Positions 1 to 5,207 of a stretch of 5,215 nucleotides of DNA are shown one piece after another. The notes under the pieces are model-generated. The model did no database searches. It worked only from the letters and a program-made list of their open reading frames with translations, and had not been told where the DNA came from. Position numbers and translations under genes: made by a program. The DNA is from Myxococcota bacterium. Lineage in GTDB: Bacteria; Myxococcota; Polyangia; GCA-2747355; JAKLHH01. The stretch covers positions 1-5,215 of the forward strand of contig JAKLHH010000650.1 of NCBI GenBank assembly GCA_022710245.1, read 5' to 3'. Within the stretch, counting starts at the first letter, position 1. Each line of letters starts with the position of its first letter.

Positions 1-768
1 CTCCTCCGCGGCGCGCTCCCGCACCTCTCGGCCTGGTCGTCGCTCGTCATCTCCATCCCGCTCTTCGTGGCCGCGGGGTGGGGGCTCTCGCGACACCTGG
101 CGCTCGAGCGCCGCCTCGAGGTCGGCGACCGGCAGGCGCTGGCGCTGCTCGGCGCCCTCGAGGAGACCCGTCTGCTCGCGCTGCAGTCGCGGCTCGATCC
201 GCACTTCCTCTTCAACGCGCTGAACCTGGTGGCGGAGCTCTGCCGCGAGGACCCGGCCGAGGCCGAGCGCTGCGTGGTGCGGCTGAGCGGCCTGCTGCGC
301 GCGGTGCTCGACTGCTCGGGCCGACCCAGCGTCCCGCTCGGCAAGGAGCTGGACCTCTGCGCCGACTACCTCGACCTCTGCCGGGCGCGCTTCGGCGCGC
401 GGCTCGAGGTCGCGGTGGAGCGCGACCCGGCCGCCGAGGGGGCGCTGGTCCCCTCGCTCTCGGTGCAGGTCCTCTGCGAGAACGCGGTCCGCCACGGCGT
501 CGAGCGCGCGGCGGCGGGGGGCCTGGTCAAGGTGGTGACCACCCTCGAGCGCGAGGCGGGCGCCGCGCGCGTCCGGGTGCGCGTCGAGAGCCCGGGGCCG
601 TTCCGCGGAGAGCGGGTGGGCGGCCTCGGCCTGGAGACCGCGCGACGGCGCCTGGCGCTCAGCCACGGCGAGGCCGGCCGCCTCGAGGTGCGCACCAGCG
701 AGGACGGCGCCCGCACCATCGCCGAGCTGGTGGTGCCAGCGCCGGCGCCCGTGGAGGTGGCCGCATGA
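1..768 (+). CDS. LytS-type sensor histidine kinase, 5'-truncated by the window edge
   Basis: The frame is open from base 1, so the true start lies upstream; 255 residues are visible. Residues 9-28 form a hydrophobic helix, probably the last transmembrane segment, followed by a charged linker. Residues 60-76 carry the His_kinase (LytS/YehU class) motif LQSRLDPHFLFNALN, with H68 the expected phosphoacceptor. The ATPase domain follows: the N-box is ENAVRHG with N161, and the G-box is GGLGLETARRRL at 207-218. The D-box is degenerate: where relatives often have DNGPG this protein has ESPGP (196-200). In this family the kinase autophosphorylates on His and passes phosphate to a LytTR response regulator, which is the next gene. 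The stop overlaps that gene's start (ATGA), so the two are translationally coupled. The input domain and signal are outside the window. The family call is firm; the stimulus is unknown. Confidence 0.95.
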   Translation, partial: LLRGALPHLSAWSSLVISIPLFVAAGWGLSRHLALERRLEVGDRQALALLGALEETRLLALQSRLDPHFLFNALNLVAELCREDPAEAERCVVRLSGLLRAVLDCSGRPSVPLGKELDLCADYLDLCRARFGARLEVAVERDPAAEGALVPSLSVQVLCENAVRHGVERAAAGGLVKVVTTLEREAGAARVRVRVESPGPFRGERVGGLGLETARRRLALSHGEAGRLEVRTSEDGARTIAELVVPAPAPVEVAA

Positions 769-1520
769 GCCCGATCACCTGCGTCCTCGTCGACGATGAG
801 GAGCGCGCCCGCCGCCGGCTCGCGCGCCTCCTCGAGCCCTTCGCCGCCTCGGGGCTCGAGCTCCGCGGCGAGGCCGCGACCGGCGCCGAGGCCGTGGCGC
901 TGATCGATCGGCTGGCGCCAGACCTGATCTTCCTCGACGTGCAGCTCCCCGACTGCGACGGCTTCGAGGTGCTGCGGCGCCTGGCGCGGCCCCCTCGCTA
1001 CGTGATCTTCACCACCGCCTACGATCGCTACGCGCTCGACGCCTTCGCCGTGGGCGCCGTCGACTACCTGCTGAAGCCCTTCGGCGAGCGGGAGGTCGCG
1101 CGGGCGGTGGGGCGCGCCCAGGAGCGCTCGGCCGAGGCGCGCTTCCGCGAGGGCTACGATCGGCTCCTCGCGGCGCTCGACCGGCCGCGCTACGCCCAGA
1201 GCATCCCGGTCACCTTCGTGCACGACATCGTGCTCCTGCCCGTCGCCGAGATCACGCGCTGCGAGGCGGACCAGGAGCTGGTCGCGCTGCACGCGGGCGG
1301 CAAGGTCTACACCAGCGACCTCACCCTCGCCGAGCTGGAGACCCGCCTCGACCCGCAGCGCTTCTTCCGAGCGCACCGCAAGGCCATCATCAACCTCGAG
1401 CGGCTGCTGCGCCTGGAGCCCGTCGACGGCGGGCGCTACGTCGCGGTGCTCTCGGACAACGGACGGGTCGAGGTCTCGCGCAGCGCCTCGCGCCGGCTGC
1501 GGGAGCTCCTCGGGATCTGA
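765..1520 (+). CDS. LytTR-family response regulator (receiver plus LytTR DNA-binding domain)
   Basis: This is a complete 251-residue protein, a normal length for the LytR/AgrR/AlgR class. The receiver domain covers about residues 4-120: acidic pocket D10-D11-E12, phosphoacceptor D58 in LIFLDVQLP, switch threonines T83/T84, and conserved K104 in YLLKPF. The LytTR domain covers about 145-250 and has the family signatures RFFRAHRKAIIN (199-210) and VEVSRSASRRL near the end. LytTR domains bind DNA as a beta-fold, usually at pairs of short direct repeats. The ATG at 765 overlaps the kinase stop by four bases, which fixes the start and pairs the two genes as one signalling unit. All catalytic receiver residues are present, so it should be phosphorylatable. 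Its target is not shown; the lipoprotein genes starting 63 bp downstream are the nearest candidates. Confidence 0.97.
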   Translation: MSPITCVLVDDEERARRRLARLLEPFAASGLELRGEAATGAEAVALIDRLAPDLIFLDVQLPDCDGFEVLRRLARPPRYVIFTTAYDRYALDAFAVGAVDYLLKPFGEREVARAVGRAQERSAEARFREGYDRLLAALDRPRYAQSIPVTFVHDIVLLPVAEITRCEADQELVALHAGGKVYTSDLTLAELETRLDPQRFFRAHRKAIINLERLLRLEPVDGGRYVAVLSDNGRVEVSRSASRRLRELLGI

Positions 1521-1524
1521 GGGC

Positions 1525-1553
1525 TTCGCACCTGGCGCCGCCTCATCTACAAT
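1525..1553 (+). promoter_or_regulatory. Candidate sigma-70-type promoter for the lipoprotein array
   Basis: TTCGCA (1525-1530) and TACAAT (1548-1553) are separated by exactly 17 bp. They match the TTGACA and TATAAT consensus at 4/6 and 5/6 positions. The site lies in the only gap between the response regulator stop and the first lipoprotein gene. It would start transcription near 1560, giving a leader of roughly 24 nt before the GTG at 1584. The AT-rich TACAAT stands out in this GC-rich sequence. This is inference from spacing and consensus; read-through from the two-component operon is also possible because no terminator is visible after 1520. Confidence 0.5.
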
Positions 1554-1572
1554 AGAGGCTCGCCCAGCCTCC

Positions 1573-1580
1573 GGAGGTGA
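1573..1580 (+). promoter_or_regulatory. Strong Shine-Dalgarno site that fixes the GTG start at 1584
   Basis: GGAGGTGA is a near-perfect anti-16S match; its GGAGG core ends 6 nt before the GTG at 1584. A TGA in the same frame as the gene at 1578-1580 rules out any more upstream start, so this site decides the start codon. Confidence 0.75.
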
Positions 1581-1583
1581 CCT

Positions 1584-2150
1584 GTGTCCTGGCGGCCCTG
1601 GCAGCGTCTGCTCGTGCCCCTCGCGCTCCTCACCGTCCCCATCGCGCTGGCGAGCTGCGGCTTTCCGGTCACCGGCGGGATCCTCGGCGCGCTGCTCCTC
1701 GTCGGCGCGCTCGTCGCGGGCGGGCTCACGCTCTCCTCGCTCTCGGGGTGCGACGACTCGGTCAAGGCGTGCCTCTCGGTCAAGGCCTGTCTCTCCCTCG
1801 ACATGACCGGGCGGCGAGACGGCGGCACCGACGGCAAGGTCGACGCGCAGATCGGGCCCTGCCTCTCGCCCGCCCTGGACAGCAAGGTGCCCGACAGCAA
1901 GGTGGGCCCCTGCCTCTCGCCGCTGCCGCCGGACCTGGGGCCGGACATGAAGATGACGCCCTGCCTAAAGATGGCGCCCGACAAGGGAGTCGATCAGAAG
2001 GTGGGCCCCTGCCTCTCGCCGCTGCCGCCGGACGCGGGCTCCTCGCTCGACCTCCCCGCCGGGCCGGATCGCCTCGCGGCCATCGACCGCCTCGAGGCGG
2101 ACGGCGTGCTGACGCCCGAGCTCGCGGCGCGGCTGCGCAGGCTCGGGTAG
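1584..2150 (+). CDS. Predicted lipoprotein with repeated PCL motifs, tandem paralogue 1 of 3
   Basis: I do not recognise this 188-residue family. The GTG start is set by a strong Shine-Dalgarno and by an in-frame stop just upstream. Residues 1-24 look like a lipoprotein signal peptide (basic N-end, hydrophobic core) with lipobox LASC and C25 as the lipidated residue. A second hydrophobic, Gly-rich stretch spans about 31-52 and ends at C56. Residues 57-159 are low-complexity, rich in D, K, P and G, with six short Cys motifs: ACL at 62 and 68, then PCL at 92, 109, 126 and 142, the last three gaps being 16-17 residues. The last 29 residues form a predicted helical hairpin (IDRLEADGVLTPELAARL) like a SHOCT domain. 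A cell-envelope location is inferred; function is unknown. It starts the three-gene array and ends 2 bp before the next gene. Confidence 0.85.
   Translation: MSWRPWQRLLVPLALLTVPIALASCGFPVTGGILGALLLVGALVAGGLTLSSLSGCDDSVKACLSVKACLSLDMTGRRDGGTDGKVDAQIGPCLSPALDSKVPDSKVGPCLSPLPPDLGPDMKMTPCLKMAPDKGVDQKVGPCLSPLPPDAGSSLDLPAGPDRLAAIDRLEADGVLTPELAARLRRLG
1899..2033 (+). repeat. Exact 36-bp direct repeat inside lipoprotein paralogue 1
   Basis: The 36 bases at 1899-1934 recur without mismatch at 1998-2033, a 99-bp (33-codon) offset, so reading frame is kept. Both copies encode the K-V-G-P-C-L-S-P-L-P-P-D unit. Identity at synonymous sites points to recent internal duplication or homogenisation of repeat units. 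Confidence 0.9.
2080..2150 (+). repeat. 71-bp perfect repeat, copy 1 (second copy at 3056-3126)
   Basis: The last 71 bases of paralogue 1, including the TAG stop, are identical to those of paralogue 3 with no synonymous change. The equivalent stretch of the middle gene (2586-2656) has seven mismatches by eye. The repeat encodes the SHOCT-like tail. The two identical copies are in direct orientation about 1 kb apart, so recombination between them could delete or add array members. Confidence 0.9.
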
Positions 2151-2152
2151 CC

Positions 2153-2656
2153 ATGCGCGGTCGCTGGCGGCACCTCCTCGTCGTCCTCGCGCTCCTCGCG
2201 CTGCCGCTCGCGCTGGCGAGCTGCGGCTTCCCCGTCGCCGGCGGGATCGTCGGAGCGCTGCTCTTCGTCGCCGCGCTCCTTGCGGGCGGGCTCACCCTCA
2301 CCTCGCTCACGGGGTGCGACGACTCGGTCAAGCCAGGTGATCTCAGCCCCTGCCTCACCATGCGCAGGGAGGCAGGCCCGGACGGCAAGCTGGACGGCAA
2401 GGTCGGCCCCTGTCTCTCGCCACGGCCGCCGGACCTCGGCCCGGACCTGAAGATCGGGCCGTGCCTCGACGTCGCGCCCGACAAGGGCCCCGATCACAAG
2501 ATCGGCCCCTGCCTCGACATCGCGCCGGACAAGGGCACACCCAAGGCCACCCTCGAGGGGCCCGCGGGCGCGCAGCGCCTGGCCGCGATCGATCGCCTCG
2601 AGGCGGACGGCGTGCTGACGTGCGAGCTCGCGGCGCGACTGCGCAGGGTCGGTTAG
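2153..2656 (+). CDS. Predicted lipoprotein with repeated PCL motifs, tandem paralogue 2 of 3
   Basis: This 167-residue protein has the same architecture as the gene before it. Signal peptide 1-23 has lipobox LASC (C24). The second hydrophobic segment (about 30-51) ends at C55, exactly 31 residues after the lipobox Cys. The variable region (56-138) has PCL motifs at 66, 86, 103 and 119, with intervening D-K-G-P-D type sequence. The 29-residue tail is conserved except for a Cys replacing Pro (C157, LTCEL) and Val replacing Leu near the end. The ATG lies 2 bp after the upstream stop with no evident Shine-Dalgarno, suggesting translation coupled to paralogue 1. The start is chosen because the signal peptide begins there; the frame is open far upstream, but only as an overlap of gene 1. 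Function unknown. Confidence 0.85.
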   Translation: MRGRWRHLLVVLALLALPLALASCGFPVAGGIVGALLFVAALLAGGLTLTSLTGCDDSVKPGDLSPCLTMRREAGPDGKLDGKVGPCLSPRPPDLGPDLKIGPCLDVAPDKGPDHKIGPCLDIAPDKGTPKATLEGPAGAQRLAAIDRLEADGVLTCELAARLRRVG

Positions 2657-2677
2657 CGCGGCGCGTCTCTCGCGCAA

Positions 2678-2685
2678 GAGGGGGA
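2678..2685 (+). promoter_or_regulatory. Ribosome binding site of lipoprotein paralogue 3
   Basis: The purine run GAGGGGGA lies just before the ATG at 2689. Its GAGG core is 7 nt from the start codon. Unlike paralogue 2, this gene has its own initiation site within a 32-bp intergenic gap. Confidence 0.55.
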
Positions 2686-2688
2686 TTC

Positions 2689-3126
2689 ATGTTCCGGCGT
2701 CGTCTCTTCGTGGTCGTCGGTCTCCTCGTCGTCCCCCTCGCGCTGGCGAGCTGTGGCTATCCGATCGCCGGTGGGCTCCTCGGCGCGCTGCTCCTCGTCG
2801 GTGCGCTCCTCGCGGGCGGGCTCACGCTCGCCTCGGTGCCGGGGTGCGGTCCCTGTCTGAGCCCACCGGTCGACCTGGGCCCGGCCGGACGCGACCTGAA
2901 GGTGACACCCTGCCTCGGTCTCGGCCGCGACGGCGGTGACGACGGCAAGATCGACGCTCGAGTCGGCCCCTGCCTGGGACGAGACCTCAAGCTCCGCGAC
3001 GCGGGCGTCCCCAGGGCCTCGCTCGAGCTGCCGGCCGGGCCGGATCGGATCGCCTCCATCGACCGCCTCGAGGCGGACGGCGTGCTGACGCCCGAGCTCG
3101 CGGCGCGGCTGCGCAGGCTCGGGTAG
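2689..3126 (+). CDS. Predicted lipoprotein with repeated PCL motifs, tandem paralogue 3 of 3
   Basis: This is the shortest copy, 145 residues. The signal peptide has lipobox LASC with C22. The hydrophobic segment (about 28-49) ends at C53, again 31 residues after the lipobox Cys. The variable region is only 63 residues, with PCL motifs at 55, 74 and 93, each 19 residues apart. The tail (117-145) matches paralogue 1 almost exactly. It is separated from paralogue 2 by 32 bp that include a purine-rich ribosome site, and no promoter is evident there, so it is probably co-transcribed. The variable region is 20 residues shorter than in paralogue 2, which is itself 20 shorter than in paralogue 1. 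The family is unrecognised; an envelope-anchored location is inferred from the signal peptide. Confidence 0.85.
   Translation: MFRRRLFVVVGLLVVPLALASCGYPIAGGLLGALLLVGALLAGGLTLASVPGCGPCLSPPVDLGPAGRDLKVTPCLGLGRDGGDDGKIDARVGPCLGRDLKLRDAGVPRASLELPAGPDRIASIDRLEADGVLTPELAARLRRLG
3056..3126 (+). repeat. 71-bp perfect repeat, copy 2 (first copy at 2080-2150)
   Basis: This is identical to the 3' end of lipoprotein paralogue 1 and includes the stop codon. It forms the end of paralogue 3 and marks the downstream border of the tandem array. Confidence 0.9.
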
Positions 3127-3182
3127 CGCCCCTCCAGCGATTCGAGCGTGGCTGCGGCGTGGTCCTGCCCCGGTGTCTGCGG

Positions 3183-3213
3183 TAGGCTTGCGCGCAGGAG
3201 CAGCGCCCCGGAG
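3183..3213 (+). promoter_or_regulatory. Weak candidate -10 element and Shine-Dalgarno for the zinc-ribbon membrane gene
   Basis: The 92-bp gap after the lipoprotein array contains TAGGCT (3183-3188, 3/6 match to TATAAT) with only a poor -35 candidate 17 bp upstream (TGGTCC). GGAG at 3210-3213 lies 5 nt before the ATG at 3219 and is a reasonable ribosome site. The promoter part is speculative. No terminator hairpin was found in this gap, so read-through from the array is possible. Confidence 0.25.
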
Positions 3214-3218
3214 CCGCG

Positions 3219-3719
3219 ATGAGCCAGCAGCAGGAGAAGGCGCGACGCAAGCAGGTCGCCAAGCAGCAGCAAGAGCAGATGCAGCAGCAAGAGCAGATGC
3301 AGCAGCAAGAGCAGATGCAGCAGCAAGAGCAGATGCAGCAGCAAGAGCAGATGCAGCGCGAGCACCGGGGCCGTCGAGGACGCATCGGGCACGGGATCGG
3401 GGTCACCATCCTGATCCTCATGCTGCTCGGCATCGTCGGCGCGGTGGTGTGGTTCATCGGTCCCTACGCCCCGATCACCGTCGGCGCCGTGCTCGGAGCG
3501 CTGACGCTGCTCATCGGGCTCTACTACCTCTTCCTCTTCCGCTGCCCGCACTGCAAGCGCTTCTTCGCCGGGCGGCTGGTGAAGCGGGAGCGCTCCGAGG
3601 AGATGGCCGCGACGAGCCTGCAGGACGCCGCGGGCGCCAACCACAACGTCTACGAGCAGCGCGTGCGCATCCTCCGCCACTATCGCTGCCGCTACTGCCG
3701 CGAGCGCTTCACGCGCTGA
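3219..3719 (+). CDS. Small membrane protein: Gln-rich repeat N-terminus, two TM helices, Cys4 zinc ribbon
   Basis: This is a 166-residue protein with no signal peptide. Residues 1-50 are charged and Gln-rich; residues 16-45 are five identical copies of QQQEQM, likely a helical or coiled-coil segment. Two hydrophobic helices follow, about 59-80 and 84-107. The C-terminal part has CPHC (C109, C112) and CRYC (C157, C160) separated by 44 residues, a zinc-ribbon pattern, with the VYEQRVRILRHYRCRYC context seen in small bacterial zinc-ribbon proteins of unknown function. By topology both termini should face the same side, probably the cytoplasm since the ribbon has reduced-type CxxC pairs and flanking basic residues. 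The ATG is preceded by GGAG. It lies 92 bp after the lipoprotein array on the same strand, so shared function is possible but unproven. The exact role is unknown. Confidence 0.9.
   Translation: MSQQQEKARRKQVAKQQQEQMQQQEQMQQQEQMQQQEQMQQQEQMQREHRGRRGRIGHGIGVTILILMLLGIVGAVVWFIGPYAPITVGAVLGALTLLIGLYYLFLFRCPHCKRFFAGRLVKRERSEEMAATSLQDAAGANHNVYEQRVRILRHYRCRYCRERFTR
3264..3353 (+). repeat. Five perfect 18-bp tandem repeats in the coding sequence
   Basis: The unit cagcagcaagagcagatg occurs five times head to tail with no mismatch (3264, 3282, 3300, 3318, 3336). Each unit encodes QQQEQM, so copy-number change keeps the frame. Perfect identity suggests recent expansion by slippage or unequal crossover; it is a candidate variable-number locus. 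Confidence 0.97.
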
Positions 3720-3746
3720 AGCAGGCCCGGGTGGCTCGTCGAGCGC

Positions 3747-3772
3747 GGCGGTCAGCGGGCGGGGAGACCGCC
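3747..3772. terminator. Hairpin in the convergent intergenic gap, possible bidirectional terminator
   Basis: GGCGGTC (3747-3753) and GACCGCC (3766-3772) form a perfect 7-bp GC stem with a 12-nt loop. It sits 27 bp past the stop of the plus-strand membrane gene and 34 bp past the stop of the minus-strand activator. There is no T-tract on either side, so intrinsic termination is uncertain. Location between convergent genes is the main support. Confidence 0.35.
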
Positions 3773-3806
3773 AGCGTCGATGATCCGCGCGTCGTCCTGG
3801 CGTCGA

Positions 3807-5195
3807 TCAGCGATAGTCGGCCAAGGAGAGGCCGAGGCGCTTGACCCAGCGGTGGATCTGCATCCGCGCCTTGCCCAGCTCCCGGGCGACCAGCGTCACG
3901 TTGCCGCGGTGCTGGCGGAGGAGCCCGACGAGCCTGCGCCTGAGCTCCTCGTCGCCGCGCCCCTCGTCCGCCGAGGAGGCGGGCAGCGGCCGCGTGCTCG
4001 CCCGCACCGTCTCGGGGAGGTGCTCGAGATCGATCGGGGCCTGCCCGGCGAGGACCAGGGCCGATGCGAGACACGCCGCCAGCTCGCGGACGTTGAGCGG
4101 CCAGCCGTGGAGGAAGAGCGCCCGGGCGGCGCGGGGCGTGAAGGCCGCCTGCGTGCCCCCGAGCCGCGCCAGCAGCGCCCGCACCAGCAGCCCGAGGTCG
4201 CAGCGTCGGCGGGCGAGCGGCGGCAGCGTGACCGTGTGGCCCGCGAGACGCGCCAGCAGATCCCGACGGAAGGTCCCTGCCTCGGCCATGACCTCGAGCT
4301 CGCGGTGGGTGGCCGAGACGATCCGCACGTCGACGGGGACTGCCTCGGCCGCGCCGACCGGGAGCACCTCGCGCTCCTGCAGCACGCGCAGCAGGGCCGG
4401 CTGGCTGGCCAGCGGCAGATCGCCGATCTCGTCCAGGAGCAGGGTCCCGCCCTGGGCGGAGCGGATCAGGCCGGGCCGGTCCTCGACCGCGCCCGTGTAG
4501 GCCCCGCGCCGGTGGCCGAAGAGCTCGGCCTCGACGAGCTCGCCGGGGAGGGCGCCGCAGTTCACGGCGCGGAACGGCCCGCGCCGGCCAGAGAGCTGGT
4601 GTAGCGCCCGGGCCACGACCTCCTTGCCGCTGCCGGTGGGACCGCGCAGGAGCATGCTCACCGTCGAGGGCGCCAGCCGCGTGAGCCCATCGAGCTCGGC
4701 GGCGAGGCCCGGATCGAAGGTCGCAAGCTCCGGGGTGCCGAGCGGCAGGGCGTCCGCGGCGAGGTCCGGCGGGGCCGCGCTCACCGGGTGGCCCGACGAG
4801 AAGACGAGGAAGCTGTGCCCGAGCTCGACCAGGTCGCCGTCCTGGAGGGGCGCGGTCTGCTGCGGCGCGCCGTTCACCAGGGTGCCGTTCTTGGAGCTGG
4901 CGTCCTCGATCACCCAGCCCCCGTCGAGGCGCGCCAGCCGGGCGTGCGAGGACGAGATCCGGGGATCCGGCAGCGTGAGCTGGAGCTGGCGCAGGCCACC
5001 GTCCCGGCGCCGCGTCGCGCGCTGCTCGCTGCCCCGTCCGATGACGACCTCGTCCACCTGGCCGAGCAGGTGCCGGCAGGGCATGAGCAGGGCCGGAGCG
5101 CAGCTCAGGGCGAGGACGAGCGCGGGCTGCTCCGCGCGAGCGCCCTCCGCGGGCGTCCGGTCCTCCACCGTGAGGGTCTTCGCGTCCAGCTCCAC
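3807..5195 (-). CDS. FHA-domain sigma-54-dependent transcriptional activator (AAA+ / Fis-type HTH)
   Basis: This complete 462-residue enhancer-binding protein has three domains. An FHA domain (about 46-133) carries IGRG (R54), SSSH (81-84) and KNGT (102-105), the phosphothreonine-binding signature. The AAA+ domain (about 155-395) has Walker A GPTGSGKE (K191), ELFGH followed by a GAYTGA loop (231-236), Walker B LLLDE (D255, E256), and an arginine-finger region FRRDLLARL. A Fis-type HTH occupies about 418-462. Such proteins hydrolyse ATP to remodel sigma-54 RNA polymerase at -24/-12 promoters. Here the FHA domain replaces a receiver, so input is probably a Ser/Thr kinase phosphorylation event. 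Variations from consensus include Tyr for Phe in the GAFTGA loop, ATHREL for ATNRDL at sensor I, and WPLNVREL for WPGNVREL. The GTG start at 5195 is favoured because the frame upstream is cut by the window edge and a -10-like site abuts it. It faces the other genes convergently. Confidence 0.95.
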   Translation of the reverse strand: MELDAKTLTVEDRTPAEGARAEQPALVLALSCAPALLMPCRHLLGQVDEVVIGRGSEQRATRRRDGGLRQLQLTLPDPRISSSHARLARLDGGWVIEDASSKNGTLVNGAPQQTAPLQDGDLVELGHSFLVFSSGHPVSAAPPDLAADALPLGTPELATFDPGLAAELDGLTRLAPSTVSMLLRGPTGSGKEVVARALHQLSGRRGPFRAVNCGALPGELVEAELFGHRRGAYTGAVEDRPGLIRSAQGGTLLLDEIGDLPLASQPALLRVLQEREVLPVGAAEAVPVDVRIVSATHRELEVMAEAGTFRRDLLARLAGHTVTLPPLARRRCDLGLLVRALLARLGGTQAAFTPRAARALFLHGWPLNVRELAACLASALVLAGQAPIDLEHLPETVRASTRPLPASSADEGRGDEELRRRLVGLLRQHRGNVTLVARELGKARMQIHRWVKRLGLSLADYR

Positions 5196-5201
5196 GCGAG
5201 T

Positions 5202-5207
5202 ACTCTA
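5202..5207 (-). promoter_or_regulatory. Candidate -10 element just before the activator start (possible leaderless mRNA)
   Basis: Read on the minus strand, TAGAGT ends 6 nt before the GTG start and matches TATAAT at 4/6 positions. A transcript from it would begin at or next to the start codon, and no Shine-Dalgarno is visible in the available 20 bases. The -35 region lies outside the window, so this is only suggestive. Confidence 0.25.

Noticed and set aside
366..1376. Long antisense open frame (336 codons) across the kinase and regulator genes
   Set aside because: The sense strand has two firmly identified overlapping genes with all family motifs. The antisense frame is Arg/Ala-rich, has no recognisable domain and is expected from the GC-rich codon bias.
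1577..2656. A single 359-codon frame that would merge the first lipoprotein region with the second
   Set aside because: The upstream half is an Arg/Ala-rich out-of-frame reading of paralogue 1. The real gene starts at the ATG at 2153, where the signal peptide begins.
1584..3126. The three genes as RiPP precursor peptides with Cys-Ser cores
   Set aside because: Repeated CLS units recall multi-core precursors, but the proteins have lipoprotein signals and a conserved C-terminal tail, and no modification enzyme is visible in the window.
3177..3191. Possible sigma-54 (-24/-12) promoter before the membrane protein gene
   Set aside because: A TTGC at 3188 is correctly placed for a -12 element, but the -24 GG dinucleotide is not present at the required distance.
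2757..3680. Antisense open frame encoding a Leu-rich tandem-repeat protein
   Set aside because: Its LLLLLH repeats are the reverse-strand reading of the CAG-rich 18-bp repeat in the membrane gene, and the rest mirrors the lipoprotein sequence. It has no start context or domain.
3770..3801. Second inverted repeat (GCCAG / CTGGC) in the convergent gap
   Set aside because: Only five base pairs with a 22-nt loop that does not extend the stem; not distinguishable from chance in GC-rich DNA.
3780..4604. Plus-strand open frame opposite the sigma-54 activator
   Set aside because: The minus-strand product has complete FHA, AAA+ and HTH motifs; the plus-strand reading has none.
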